From assembly GCA_026122225.1 (NCBI GenBank), contig JANEZZ010000523.1:124001-188000 (forward strand): a stretch of 64,000 nt of DNA, given 5' to 3'. The first letter of the stretch is position 1, and each line of letters starts with the position of its first letter. This DNA is from Heloderma charlesbogerti. Taxonomy: Eukaryota; Chordata; Lepidosauria; Squamata; Helodermatidae. Below are positions 1-11,062 of the stretch, one piece after another. A model generated the notes under the pieces. It was not told where the DNA came from and made no database searches. It was given only the letters and a program-made list of their open reading frames with translations. The position numbers and the translations under genes were made by a program.

Positions 1-434
1 CCTGTTATCCTGGTGATTTCTTGACTTCCTACTTTAGCATTCCAATCCCCTATGATGAAGAGGACATCTTTGTTTGGTGTTAGTTCTAGAAGGTGTTGTA
101 GGTCTTCAGAGAGCTGATCAACCTCAGCTTCTTCGGCCTCAGTGGTTGGGGCATAGACTTGAATGACTGTGATGTTGAATGGTTTGCCTTGGATTCGTAC
201 TGAGATCATTCTATCATTTTTAAGATTGTACCCCAGTACTGCTTTTCCCACCCTTTTGTTGACTATGAGTGCTACTCCATTTCTTCTAAGGGATTCTTGC
301 CCACAATAGTAGATATGATGGTCACCTGAATTAAATTCGCCCATGCCTGTCCATTTTAGTTCGCTGATTCCCAAGATGTCGATGTTCAGTCTTGCCATCT
401 CATGTTTGACCACCTCCAGCTTACCTTGATTCAT
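1..434 (-). CDS. BovB LINE endonuclease/reverse transcriptase ORF, N-terminal part, open to window edge
   Basis: The minus-strand ATG at 434-432 opens a frame of about 144 codons with no stop before the edge. It encodes the start of an apurinic-type endonuclease of the RTE clade, which would nick the target DNA for target-primed reverse transcription. Visible motifs are GISELKWTGMGEF, holding the catalytic glutamate, then QVYAPTTEAE and GDWNAKVGSQE, holding a catalytic aspartate and asparagine. Compared with the broken copy at 13.8 kb, this one keeps residues that look ancestral (RRNGVALIVNKR, GDWNAKVG). The start is chosen because it matches the other copy (MNQGKLEVVK). Whether the rest of the ORF is intact cannot be seen. 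No promoter is assigned. Confidence 0.85.
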   Translation of the reverse strand, partial: MNQGKLEVVKHEMARLNIDILGISELKWTGMGEFNSGDHHIYYCGQESLRRNGVALIVNKRVGKAVLGYNLKNDRMISVRIQGKPFNITVIQVYAPTTEAEEAEVDQLSEDLQHLLELTPNKDVLFIIGDWNAKVGSQEITRIT

Positions 435-848
435 TGATCTGACATTCCAGGTTCCTAAACAATATTGTTCTTTACAGCATCGGATTTTCTTTTCACCACC
501 AGACACATCCACAGCTGAGTGTCCTTTCAGCTTTGGCCCAGCCGCTTCACTCTTTCTGGCGCTACTTGGAAATTCCCTCTGCTCTTCCCCAGTAGTATAT
601 TGGACACCTTCCTACCTGAGGGGCTCATCTTCCGGCGTCATCTCTTTTAGCCTTGTGATACGTTCCATGGGGTTTTCTTGGCAAGAATACTGGAGTGGGT
701 TGCCATTTCCTTCTCCAGTGGACCACATTTTGTCAGGACTCTCCGCCATGACCTGTCCGTCTTGGGTGGCCCTGCACGGCATAGCTTATGGCTTTACTGA
801 GTTACGCAAGCCCCTTCGCCACAACAAGGCAGTGATCCACGAAGGGGG
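1..848 (-). mobile_element. BovB (RTE-clade) LINE, 5' end with 5' UTR and start of ORF
   Basis: On the minus strand this reads from a BovB 5' end near 848, through a 5' UTR of about 410 bases, into the endonuclease-RT ORF, which runs off the left edge. Bases 1-470 are the reverse complement of 13755-14222 in the second BovB copy, with few differences. The 5' UTR being present means this copy was not 5'-truncated on insertion. Its 3' end and target duplication lie outside the window. Confidence 0.9.
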
Positions 849-889
849 GCATATAGTTTGGCCTCATATTAATATGTTTGATTATGACA

Positions 890-2670
890 TCAATTGATTT
901 TTTGTTATTAGATACTCCCTAGAGAAGAGTTCCTTTCACTCAGGACCAAAATACACATGACACAGGAGAGGTTGTGATCAGCTCTCCTGAGGGTTTGAGA
1001 GGATTCCAAATTTGATGGGGGATGGAGGTTTAACCATTTCCCCTGACCTGTTTACCTGATCTAACCCCCCCCCCCCACTATTACTCCCACTGTGCAGGTG
1101 AAGGATGCAGGTAGTTTTAGTCTGTAAGTTACCATGGGAATTCTTGAAAGACAACTAAGAAATGGGTTAAATAAATAAAACAGTGACAGCGGTATCTTGT
1201 ATTAACCCCTCCCCAGTGAGGCTAATAGTTGTTTCAGGGAGAGATTTAGAGCAGGGAAATACCTTGCAGAGGTAGGGTTAAACACCCACTCTACCAGTGT
1301 TGCTGCTCTGATCAGGTATGGAGTTCTCTGTGGTTGCTTTTAAGCAAAAAAGAAAAGAAAAGAAAAGTGGGAGATCCTATCATACTCTCCTTCATAACAT
1401 CTAATTTAGTCCTCAGGGTATAGGAAAATTAATACACTTTTGAAGTCAGATTCTCAGACAACGTTATCTTTTTGTATTAAGAAAAAAGTCTGCCTCTCAG
1501 TTCTAAATAGTCCTTATTTTAAAAAGAAAATCCTGATAAATGGAGTTTTATAACAAAGGGCAGTATCTAACGCTACACTACCACTAATATAAATGATGTT
1601 GCGCTAGCATAAACTGTATCTGGCACAATGCTAATACTGCGCTTCCTGGCGTGGTGTGTTTTCCAAGGAAAACGGAGGAGTCAGCAAGCTCTATTGCCAT
1701 TGTGGTAAAGACAGATTATGCTGGCGCAAATTTATTTATGTTAACAGCACGGCAGCATTGGATTCCATCAGTTCTTTCATTAGGACGGCCCAGTGTGCAC
1801 AGGTGCATCCCTCTGTACACGTTGAGCCCTCACAAGTTCAGGTGAATGCCTGATCGGAGTTTAGGATTCTCTTCAATGCGGGTGACCAGCTTACCAAGTG
1901 GCTGCATGAACACACCATGCGATGTTATCAGTAATCGTCTGAATTTACTCCCACTCCACCTACTTCCTTATGGAAGCTTTGTAGAGGCATTGTGAATCCT
2001 GTGCAGAAAATTGTTGGAGGACCGCTCTCCATGCATCAAGAGAAGGCGAAAATGGCAAGCTGCATATTCCCTGCCAATATCTCACTACCCAAGCTTGCTG
2101 TATTTATTATTTATTCTCAGTTATTTCTAGACTGGTGTTTATCCAAAATTTCACCAAGGTTTTTGAAAACATAGGGTTGGATTCCAGAATAAGGGCTTTT
2201 CTACATGAGGCATTTATTGTGCGCTCATCATTCCCTGCTCGCGGTTGTTATGGGTTCTTTAGATGATGTCACGGTCCTCCAGTTTTGCTTCTGTGTCTAA
2301 CCAGCACTTTTGGCAAGTTTTTTTTAGAGCAGGGAAAATGCAGCATTTAATTGTGGAAGTGAAAGAAAGCTCAATTTCCTCTTCTGTATTTGCACTATTC
2401 TCCTATACCACAGTGCCACCTGGAGCAGAAAAGCAAGAAAGGAAACAACTCCTTGTATAGTGCTCAGATCTCAGTTCTGTGACAAAACTGAAACTAGATA
2501 CTGCAAATTAACAGCTAATTAACAGCCTTGTGTAGAAAAGCTCCAAATTAATTGTACTTCATTGTCATTGAGACCAATGAGACTTCACTTAGTCATGACT
2601 ATCACTTCACATTGATTTCAATGGAATCTAAGTGCAACTCACTTATTCTGAATATTATCTATATCTGACA
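890..2670. other. TE-poor stretch, no gene seen
   Basis: AT-rich intergenic sequence with a run of about 12 C at 1065-1076 and an AAAAG-type run near 1347-1366. Short overlapping open frames around 1651-1853 and 2263-2460 show no recognisable protein motif and no splice context I trust. Confidence 0.5.
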
Positions 2671-2673
2671 AAA

Positions 2674-2757
2674 TCAGCCATAAACCAATACTTATAACAT
2701 ATGCTGAAACCAAACTCAGCCATAAACTAATACATATAACATATGCTGAAACCAAAC
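2674..2757. repeat. 42-bp tandem duplication (two copies)
   Basis: A 42-base unit beginning TCAGCCATAAAC at 2674-2715 is followed immediately by a second copy at 2716-2757 with only two base changes. The downstream sequence continues into the LINE-like repeat at 2760-3070. Confidence 0.85.
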
Positions 2758-3070
2758 TATCAACAACGAAACAGCAGCAGTATAAACCAACAAGGGCATT
2801 CAGCATGGCATATCATGGCAGTGGTCAATCAATAGTTCTTGAAGGCTCTCTGAAAAAAGAAAGCTTTTTATGCATCTTTAGAAAAACAGCAGAAAGGAGA
2901 TTGTATGGGCGTCTCTTGGAGGAGAGTTACAGAGCATCAGGCCTGATACTGAAAAGGCCCTGCTCCTGAGGGAGGATAATTAGGCTCCCCATTGGATAGA
3001 ATCAGCAGATCTCAAGTGCGGAGGGTGGGTGGCTCATACTGTCTGAATCTGTCCGTGGTGATAAATAAAT
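2758..3070 (+). repeat. Interspersed repeat resembling a LINE 3' region, unclassified
   Basis: It holds phrases I recognise from widespread reptile interspersed repeats: the A/C-rich lead-in, 'catggcagtggtcaatcaa', and 'tgaaaaggccctgctcctga'. A weaker relative lies at 4320-4560. I cannot assign a clade without a library search. Confidence 0.4.
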
Positions 3071-3705
3071 GCACCAAAGCCATAACTAAACAGTAAAACA
3101 TAATTAATTATTCAGTTACAATGAAACCACAGGGGTTAAAAGCACTTTGCCAGATGTGGGACCATATCTCAACATCTGGCATTAGTTTCACAGTGTATCC
3201 ACTAGGTGAATGTTTAAACTGCAACATCTCAAGTGTTTGCTGCTGCTTAGCCATTCTGAACAGAAGTCACATTTTATATTAAAGGTCCAGGGACATTTTC
3301 CCCAAGTTCTTGCTCGCTAATGACCATCTCTATGTAATTGTTGACAGTAACTAACAAGAACTGATTCTATTTAAAAATCATAAATGTATATTTCAAATGG
3401 ATCAGAGGCTAGGGGTGGAATTCAGAGGACAGAGGTTCTTCTGAGCACTTTGGACAATTAGTATAAAACATGGGACAAAGGCCAGAGGAAAAATAAGCAT
3501 TCCTGGGTTTCCTTCTAATACAATGACTATACACTGACTGACTGACTGATTGCATCAGTGTGTCCCCCACCCTCCAAAATTGCTCACAGCAATGCTCACT
3601 GTTATAAACCACAATGGAGGGAGAAATCCTATGGGGATAGGTGGTCACCTCCAAATTTGGAGGCGACCGCCTATCCAATGCACAGCAGGAGGAGCGTGGA
3701 GGGGA

Positions 3706-3775
3706 TCATAGAATCATAGAATAGTAGGGTTGGAAGGGGCCTACAAGGCCATCGAGTAACCCCCTGCTCAATGCA
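3706..3775 (-). mobile_element. CR1-type LINE/SINE 3' tail fragment
   Basis: Minus-strand CR1 3' end: repeated 'atcatagaat' octamer-like termini, then 'gggttggaaggggcctacaag' and 'accccctgctcaatgca'. CR1 elements end in short direct repeats rather than poly(A), and this fits. It abuts an L2-like tail starting near 3776. Confidence 0.75.
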
Positions 3776-3955
3776 AGATCATCTAGTATTGTTATATTGT
3801 GGTTTTAATGTCTTTATATTTTATATTGTTTTACTGTGTCCTTTTTGGTTTTAATTTTTGTGAACCACCCAGAGAGCTTCAGCTATTGGGCAGTATAGAA
3901 ATGAAATGAATGAATGAATGAATGAATGAATGAATGAATAAATAAATAAAATCTC
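3776..3955 (+). mobile_element. L2/CR1-like LINE 3' end with ATGA/AATA microsatellite tail
   Basis: It reads 'gttttactgtgtcc...gtgaaccacccagagagctt...gctattgggcagtatag' (motifs separated by variable bases) and ends in an (ATGA)n-(AATA)n run at 3905-3950. This is the usual 3' tail of an L2-like LINE family common in reptiles. A second copy is at 10915-11062. Confidence 0.6.
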
Positions 3956-4319
3956 CTCCATGCTCCAGCCACCCTGCATTCATGTCTAGATAGCCGATTT
4001 CAGCTGTCTAGCTGCGGGACATCGGAGCGCATGGCGGGGAGGCTGGACGACACATGGGAAGTGTCATACCTGCCCTTCCGCACTCCCTGCCCACGGGAAT
4101 GCCCCCTTTTGCCCGCTCCACGCTGCTCTTATGAGTGCGGAGTGCAGGGACAATCCACACCACCTACAAGGGGGTGGGGAGGCAGTTCTCTGGCAACCGA
4201 CCTCGGAGCACGGGCTCCAAGGTCGGTTCCCAGAAACCAACCAATCCTACGGCTGTCTAGCCACTGTCTAGCAGCCATAGGTTTGCACCCTTAAAGTGTA
4301 AGTAAAAAACAAACCAAGA

Positions 4320-4560
4320 ACAACAAATACACATAATAATATCAGCAAATGCACAATATGATACAATGGCAACTGAGCAGCAAATGTAAAATGCCTTCAT
4401 AAAAAAAAGTTTTCACCATCTGGCAAAAGGCATAGACTGACAGGACTCGGAAGGCATCCCTAGCGAGGCTGTTCCATGGAATTATATCACAAGACAAAAG
4501 GCCTGCTCTGTGCCTCATGAAATTTTACCTCTTGAATGGAATGTTCTAGCCCATTATTCT
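4320..4560 (+). repeat. Degraded interspersed repeat related to 2758-3070
   Basis: It shares the order of A-rich lead-in, 'gcaaatg...aaaatgccttcataaaa', 'gaggctgttccatgg' and 'aaaaggcctgctctgtgcc' with LINE-derived repeats such as 2758-3070. It is strongly diverged and its boundaries are approximate. Confidence 0.3.
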
Positions 4561-5630
4561 CACACTTTCCAGAATGTAACATCTACCATAATGGTGGAGA
4601 GAAAGAAGAATCCATGGGAAGAATGGAATAATGCAGGATAAGTATGTATGGTGGCGGCGGCGGGGGGGAGCAAATAAGATGGCAAACTCTGATTTTCATT
4701 CAGACATTGAGCTCAACAGAAACAAAAGGCTTCTGGAAGAGAAATGTTATATCTTTAGGTGAAAGGAGAGAGAGAGACACTTGAAAAAGCAGCAATTTTG
4801 CAGTGCTAGGCTAAATATTGAAGGTTTGAATTCTTCCACACGGAAAAAAAGCGGCAAAAAATAACTTTCCTGACAAAGACCACACTCCCCAAACAACATA
4901 CTCTGGAGTAGCTTTTTTATATATATACAACTCAAGAATGTATGGCTTGTGCAGGGCTATCTAATTTTGTTTGAAGACGATTTTTAAGAGAAACCAGTTA
5001 AAATCATCCTCTACCGCCACAGACACCTTTATTCTTTGATATGAAACCAGTCTACATAGTTAACACTTAGAAAATACTCTTTAGTATTATTTTCAGACCC
5101 ACTATGGAGAATGCCTCACTGACTGCATGACTGCTTCTTTCAACTCCCCCCCCCCATGAACTACACACATTTGGGGTTTAAATAAGCAACAACTTGTATT
5201 ATGTTCTAAAGGGATCTGCAGTGGGTTAATCTTTCCACCTAACTGCCTCCCTCCATTGCAGGTAGCCTATCAGCCTGAAGTGGTGGAGGCTTCCTCCTTC
5301 CTCCTTGGCCTTTTCTGGGTGAGCTGCCCTGGCTCAGAGTGCCACCTCAAGGCAAGCATTGGCAGAGCTGCAACGTACAGCCTGTCAGCGTTTCTGTCCC
5401 ACATACAATGGCCCAATGAAAAAGATGCTGACATGATGCAGAGTAATTCACAAAGGCATTGTTTGGGTGGGGGAGGCTGCCCCCTCTACACTAATAGCCT
5501 CTGAAAAGAAATGAAACTCATCTCCCCCGCCCCCAATGCCTTTCATCCCCGTCCGCCCAATGTCGCCTATAAGGTCTGGGCTAAATCCTTCAGCCCACCA
5601 CTGAAAGCCCAGTATACCTTTGAGCAGCCT
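4561..5630. other. TE-poor stretch, no gene seen
   Basis: No recognisable repeat beyond short homopolymers (GGC/G run near 4650, C run near 5147). Open frames at 5256-5504 and 5448-5681 overlap on opposite strands and show no family motif. Confidence 0.4.
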
Positions 5631-5635
5631 TCCCC

Positions 5636-5708
5636 GATCCAGTATCCTGGCTGGGGCATGCTGAGAATTGTAGCTCAACACATATGGAGAGCATCAGGCT
5701 GAGGAAGG
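5636..5708. repeat. Partial hairpin MITE ('tgtagtccaacacatctggag' family), degraded
   Basis: It contains 'ctggctggggcatgctgag', 'attgtagctcaacacat' and 'gcatcaggctgaggaaggc', the second half of the hairpin MITEs at 10168-10733. The other half is missing or too diverged. Confidence 0.5.
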
Positions 5709-5954
5709 CTACCTTCGAACACGAAAAAAAATCACAGCATAGCCACCAAATCTCCTGCAGACTGCAGAGTGAAAATCTAGATTGCACACACAGAGGAAGC
5801 ATTTTTACAAGTTTTTTGAATGCGTGGTGATGGGGTCAGGGGTGGGGGAGGTGGCATGTGTTCTCCTTGCTCCTGACCTCCATGCATTCATTTGACGGTC
5901 CTTTGATCAGGATACCTGCCTGCCTGCTCCAAGTGAACCTGCCTGTTGGCTGAC

Positions 5955-6843
5955 TAGGGATGTCAGAGAATTCCGCCACGGATCTTGGTGAGGCCGAATG
6001 CCAGTGCATTCAGCCCCCCAAAGTCCGTGGTGGAACGGCCTGCCACCCCCCCCGCCCCCGTGCGGATCCCCCCTGGGATGAGACTCACCTGGGGCGGATC
6101 TTCGGGGTGGCGGCGGCGGCTGCGGCGGCGGTGATGGCCAGTCTTCCGACTGGCTGCCGCCACCGCCATTTCCAGGCTTGTGTAAAAAAAAAAAAAAGAC
6201 GTGATAGGCTACATAAAGATTTACGTAGCCGATCATGGCTAGGGTTAAAAAAAAAGGAAAAAAAAGACGTGATAGGCTGCATACATCTTTATGTAGCCTA
6301 TCATGGTTGGGTGGGTTTAAAAAACAACAACCGCGTACGCAAATGGCAGCGGCTATGGCTGCCGCCATTTGCGTTCCTTCTTTTTACCGTATTAATCTAC
6401 ATAAATATTTACGTAGACTATGACGGCGAAAATCAAGGGGAATGCAAATAGCGTAGTGGGTGCTATTTGCGTCCCGTTTTGATTCGCTGTTTTAGCCTAC
6501 GTAAAGATTTATGTAGATTAAGATGGCCAAAAAGGGGGAACGCAAATGCTGGCAGCCGTACCCGCCACCATTTGCGTACGCGGTTGTGTGGGGTTTTTTG
6601 GTTTTTTACCCAGAGCCCTCTGCGGCTGGAAATCTGGCTGTGGACGGCTCTGTCCTGGCCAGGCCGGGCCTGGCTGGCTGCTCTGTGGAGCCGCCGCGGA
6701 GCACAGCCGGCTGTTCGAGGATTCCAGGGGAAGGAACGGAGCGCCTCCCCCCCCCGGCCAGGATTCCGGGGGGAGGGACGGAATGCCTCCCCCCCCACCA
6801 TCAACATAATCCGCAAAAGGTAAGTCACTTTCATACATCCCTA
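5955..6843 (+). mobile_element. Palindrome-chain hAT-like MITE, copy A (left-to-right)
   Basis: It starts TAGGGATGTCAGAG and ends TCATACATCCCTA, giving inverted TAGGGATG termini. Flanking 8-mers are TGGCTGAC (5947-5954) and TTGCTGAC (6844-6851), 7 of 8 identical, the length expected of a hAT target duplication. Inside the left end is the near-palindrome GCCGAATGCCAGTGCATTC. The interior alternates GTGATAGGCTACG-type palindromes at 6201-6236 and 6269-6304, diverged versions at about 6386 and 6487, and CGCAAATGGC-type palindromes at about 6339, 6442 and 6542. No transposase frame is present; overlapping GC-rich open frames on both strands are by-products of the symmetry. The right flank is an L2-like LINE end. 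Confidence 0.85.
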
Positions 6844-6851
6844 TTGCTGAC

Positions 6852-6962
6852 TGCTCCTACTCTCTGAAGTGAGTACTAGAGATAGGGTCTTCTCTGTGGT
6901 GGCTCCTCATCTTTGGAACCCCCTCTTCACATCTTTCATTGGCATCTTCTTTTTTGAATTTT
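6852..6962 (+). mobile_element. L2/CR1-like LINE 3' ORF-end fragment
   Basis: 'agggtcttctctgtggtggc' followed by 'tttggaacccc' is the conserved C-terminal coding and 3' UTR junction of L2-like LINEs; compare 57055-57392. It was probably split by MITE copy A upstream. Confidence 0.55.
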
Positions 6963-6963
6963 A

Positions 6964-7062
6964 GGGTGCAGTCCTCAACACAACTACCTGTAACAAAGTC
7001 CCATTTAACTCCATAAGGCTTTCTTCTGAGTAGACATGCATAGGATAGCGCTACTAGACACC
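6964..7062. repeat. Short MITE-like repeat ('gagtagacatgcataggat' family)
   Basis: It begins 'gggtgcagtcctcaacac' and ends 'ctgagtagacatgcatagg', which are inverted versions of one terminus. Relatives are at 26797-26936, 30068-30135 and 62404-62470. Confidence 0.55.
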
Positions 7063-7699
7063 AATTAAAAACACATGGGCATTTAGTGCGCTGCTATTTG
7101 ATACTGTTGCTGTTCCGTTTTGTTTCATGACTGCTGCATTGATTTGTTATTATATTGTAGTTTTATTTATCATATTGCAGTTTTTATTTTACTTTTAGAT
7201 ATTATCAGCAGCTTTGAGAACTCTTGGTTAGCAGGCAGGATACAAAATGTTTAGATAAATAAATAATCAATACATAAAGTTGGAAGAGAACTTATGCACA
7301 CATACAGTTGCTTTATCAGAGTTTTCGATTGCACAGTGAGAACCTTACCCGCACACAGTTGTACATGTTAGGCTCTGAACATCTGGAGATTGGGACTGGG
7401 AAAGCATGTGTGATGTTCTGTCCCGCCCCTGTGCATTGAAATAAGGTCTGAAAACAGCTAGACGTCTTCCAATTGTTTTCTTTTTCCAATCAATACCAAC
7501 TTTGTTACCATTAAAGATGCAGCTGAAATTTAATATCTAGCATTCTCAGCTAGCCTGAAAACTCTTCTCTTTTATTGCTCTTATTAACTACCTTGTGCAT
7601 GTTAGTTATTTCTATAAGATTTTATTGTAGATTGTTTTTATTGTTTGTAAGCTGTCTTGAGGGCCTGCTTTGGTAAAAACATGAGTTCTAACTATAGAA

Positions 7700-7905
7700 A
7701 GAGAGAACCTCTTTAATGAGCTTCCATCGTGTATTAAAAACGTGGTTGTTCAGGCAGGCATTTGGGGTGGGTTAGGGTATTTTAGAAAACGTTTTTATTG
7801 TTGAATTTTATTGTTTTAAACTGTTTTATTATATGCTGTACATCGCCCAGAGTGGCTGGGTGACCAGCCAGATGGGCAATTAATAAATTTAATAATAATA
7901 ATATA
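7700..7905 (+). mobile_element. L2-like LINE 3' end
   Basis: 'atgagcttccatcgtgtatt', 'ggttgttcaggcaggcattt' and 'cgcccagagtggctgg' followed by 'gatgggcaattaataaattt' form the typical 3' end of a reptile L2-like LINE, finishing in AAT/AT repeats. Confidence 0.65.
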
Positions 7906-7909
7906 TATA

Positions 7910-8810
7910 TAGAAAGAAAATGACAAATTAATGGGTGAGTAGACCCATCAATTGGCCCAAAATAAAAAAAAAATAATCTGCCCTATTCAAAGTCTTTACA
8001 CCTATGAGCACAAAAAAGGGGGGATAACATATACTGTGACATGTTCTTCCCAGGAACATCAGTCTGGACATCTCTAGAGACTGAGTGTGGACTGAATTGC
8101 AGCTTTGACCAGATCCAGCAAGGCAGTTCTTAGATTCATGTTACCATCCAAGTTTGGGAACTGAGCGACCAGAGTGGCCATTTTACACAATCAGTTTTCT
8201 CCTCTGCAGACCTGTAAATGCAGGTCATGATTCCTACATCTTAGGGTTATCAAGGAGACTGCTGCACTGAGTTGCTGTGCTTGACCGTATGTCCTAATGT
8301 TATTTATACAGGAACTGTGTTGATCTCTGGTGGAGACCATATGTGGTATAGATGGTGTTCTTGTGGACCAAAGTTTATGTGATAATCTCTTTGGGCTCTA
8401 CACATTATTTTCACCATGCAGTTGAGCTGATAACTGTGAATGATTGTATATGAGTCAAATTGGCAACTTGAATAGCACTTAAACGGGGAAACCTCAGCTG
8501 TAATGTAAAATCATATCTGTGCATAGAAGAAAAGCTCTGTCTTTGCATTTCTTTCTGGCTAGTGTTCAGAAGGGCTCTCAGTCACATACATCCAAGGTTC
8601 CTACTAGTCTTGCTTCAGGCTAAACATGAAACCAAGGCAGTATTGATAGTATTTTGGGATGATTCCTCATGGCAAGAGACACGGGTGAGATAGTTATGCT
8701 GATATTGATCAAAAAGTGCAATGAATCTGGCAGCCTGCCCAAACGGGAGACAGTAGATCTTTTTAAATTGCCTTCACTCATGTCTTCCTATCAGATTTTA
8801 AAGAGCAAGG
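7910..8810. other. TE-poor stretch, no gene seen
   Basis: Apart from A-rich runs I see no recognisable element. The open frame at 8669-8944 ends inside a 5S-derived SINE and is not a gene. Confidence 0.4.
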
Positions 8811-8816
8811 GTGGGT

Positions 8817-8968
8817 ATAGGATCATAGGGTTGGAAGGAGCCTACAAGATCATTGAATCCAACCCCCTGCTCAGTGCAGGAAGCCTGTTTCCCTTTCCCA
8901 GGCGGTCTCCCATCCAAGTACTGATTAGGGCTGACATTGCTTAGCTTCCGAGATCAGATGAGATCAGG
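8817..8968 (-). mobile_element. 5S-rRNA-derived SINE with CR1-like 3' tail
   Basis: On the minus strand it starts with a 5S-like head (GATCTCATCTGATCTCGGAA, then GCTAAGCAATG, then AGTACTTGGATGGGAGACCG). It continues into 'cttcctgcactgagcaggg' and a CR1-type tail ending in 'ccaaccctatgatcctat'. The 5S part covers the internal pol III control region. Such heads drive SINE3-type retroposons, and the CR1-like tail suggests mobilisation by CR1 machinery. The plus-strand relative is at 23464-23576. Confidence 0.8.
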
Positions 8969-8969
8969 A

Positions 8970-10160
8970 ACATCCAGCCCTTTCCTCTGTAGCTGCTACT
9001 CCTTCTTCTGGTGCCTGAGGGATTCATCCTGTTGCTGTTTCAGGATTTTATCTCTTACAGCTCTACATGGGGACCCATCATAGTGAGGTGTTGTGGACTG
9101 AGCTGTTAAAGAGAGGCTGTTGATGACAGGAAACGCTGAGTATTTTTGTTTCAGTTGGTGCAGACCCCATTTGATGCCTAAAATGTTCTAAGACAGTTGA
9201 AATATGGGTGATGAGCCATCTCAACATCTCTGGCTAAATATTTTCCTCACTCAAGATGCTTTGGTCATGAATAACTCATGCACTTGGTATTGGAAAGGCA
9301 CATGCGTGGAGGGCAACTGTCCCCATACCTCTTCCCCTCCACCTCTCCTGCATCCATTTTATGAACACAAAGCCTTCCCATGAAATTAACAGGTACACAA
9401 AACTGTAATATAGTATAGAAAGGGCAGAATTTCATCTCAATCGATTGAAATAACTGGATAGTCCTCAGCAGATGCCTTGATCCACATGGAATTTGCTGCT
9501 CCAGTGAATCAAAGAAGCCCCAAACCACTGCCTCTTTTGATGACAGTAGCTACACATAACTGTCATACTAAGTTTATCAATGTCAGTGCCCTGTGTGTTA
9601 CAAGGGACTCCTCAACTTTATTGTTTGTTTTATATGTGATACACTCTGCTGCATTTGAATGCTGGTTGCCCCCCTTAACTTGCCCTAACTTTATGAAAAG
9701 CAACCTTCCTCTTTTTTACTGCATAAGTTTCCCTTCACTGAAGTAGAAGTGATTTCCATGTTTGCCCAGATGAGAAAACATTCCCAGATGGGGCTAGATT
9801 AGAATAAAAGGTTGTGCTTGGGTCTATCTCCTGGAAGTAGGCTACTTGAATCCCCAAATTTTAAGATATATTTTGATATTTTCTGATTTCCCTCTACATT
9901 TGCATTTTGATTAAAAATTCTATATGGTGGCAGTGCCTGGGGAGCAAAACTTCAAGGAAATCCATTGTTTCAATGAATGTTACTCCCCCTCTGAACCAAC
10001 AAGCCTGGGGCCTTATAAGTCTTCCCTTAAAAGCAGATCTTATGCCGATGTCACCAGCAGTTCAGGCTAGGCTCACTCACAGGCCATGCCAGATTCTCAA
10101 GCTGGGTCAGAAATGCAACTTTGTTTTGTCCTGAAGGACAGCCCATGAAAAATGTAACTT
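8970..10160. other. TE-poor stretch, no gene seen
   Basis: No recognisable repeat. Open frames of fewer than 90 codons on both strands (9265-9746) carry no family motif. Confidence 0.35.
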
Positions 10161-10167
10161 CTTGAAC

Positions 10168-10289
10168 AGGGCTGGGGAAACTGTGGCCCTCCAGATGTTG
10201 TTGGACTACAACTTGACCATTGGCCAAGCTGGCTGGGGCTGGTGGTAGGTACAGTCCAATAGCATCTGGAGGGCCACAGATTCCCTACT
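10168..10289. mobile_element. Hairpin MITE ('ggccctccagatgttgttgg' family), copy 1
   Basis: The left arm 'tgtggccctccagatgttg' and right arm 'atctggagggccacagatt' are inverted repeats around a GGCTGG-rich centre. Termini begin CAGGG/TAGGG. It is a non-autonomous DNA element common in reptiles. No clear target duplication. Confidence 0.7.
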
Positions 10290-10349
10290 CTCTCTTCTAA
10301 AATCTGGGTAACTTCTCTACCCTACACCATACCGTAAAATGGATAGAGC

Positions 10350-10520
10350 AGTCTTCTCCAACCTGGTGCCATCCAGATGTGTTGGACTACAAGTCCAATC
10401 ACCTACATTTCCCAGCATTGGAAATGCTGGCTGGAGATGATGGGACCTGTAGTCCAACAACATATTGTAGCAGCCATATCGGGGGTCAGACAATATGAAG
10501 GGCACCAGGTTGGAGAAGGC
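10350..10520. mobile_element. Hairpin MITE ('ccaacctggtgccatccaga' family), copy 2 with internal insertion
   Basis: Left 'tctccaacctggtgcc' pairs with right 'ggcaccaggttggaga'. About 30 bases between 'ccaacaacat' and 'gaagggcaccag' (near 10464-10496) are not part of the usual arm, suggesting a small insertion or rearrangement. Confidence 0.7.
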
Positions 10521-10603
10521 TGGTATAGAGCCCTGAACAACATCACAGTTTGTCTTATATATTTTCATCAGACCATTGGTCAACTGAGTCCATTACTGTC
10601 TAC

Positions 10604-10733
10604 TACAACCTTTCCCAACCTGGTGCTCTCCAGATATTTTGGACTACAACTCCCAGCATTCCTAGCATTGCTCATGCTAACTGGGTATGATGGGAGTTGA
10701 AGTCCAAAACATCTGGAGGGCACGAGGTTGGGC
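10604..10733. mobile_element. Hairpin MITE, copy 3 of the local cluster
   Basis: 'cccaacctggtgctctccag' at the left and 'tctggagggcacgaggttgg' at the right form long inverted arms. It is the third of three related hairpins within 570 bases. Confidence 0.75.
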
Positions 10734-10914
10734 AGGGCCAGTCTACTCTAACTGACAGTGGCTTCGAATCAACCAATATGCAGGTGATACGATGCACACG
10801 ATACTTCAAAACAAAACAAAACAGAACACATCACCACCAGTAGCACATCCAGTCTATACATGTATAGATTTTAAAAATTTAAGGAGTGTGTGTGTGTATG
10901 TATATATAAAACAG

Positions 10915-11062
10915 ATAGTAAAATGTGAAACATCTTATACTATATATTTTAAATTGTTTTATTGTGTGCTGTTCGGTTTTAATTTTTGTGAAAAGCTCAG
11001 AAAGCTTTGGCTATTGGGTGGTATAGAAATGAAATAAATAAATACATACATACATACATACG
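10915..11062 (+). mobile_element. L2-like LINE 3' tail with ATAC/ACAT microsatellite
   Basis: 'attgtgtgctgttcggtttt' and 'ctttggctattgggtggta' then a GAAATAAAT/ACAT run at 11025-11061. Same 3' end family as 3776-3955. Confidence 0.6.

Noticed and set aside
3905..3955. ATGA/AATA tract as an independent microsatellite of interest
   Set aside because: It is the ordinary simple-repeat tail of an L2-like LINE end.
5907..6834. Overlapping open frames of 100-160 codons on both strands as genes
   Set aside because: They lie wholly or mostly within MITE copy A; composition is proline/glycine/arginine rich from GC-rich symmetric DNA.
8880..8968. 5S rRNA gene on the minus strand
   Set aside because: It is a partial and substituted 5S fused to a CR1-like tail, so a SINE; the same applies to 23464-23576.
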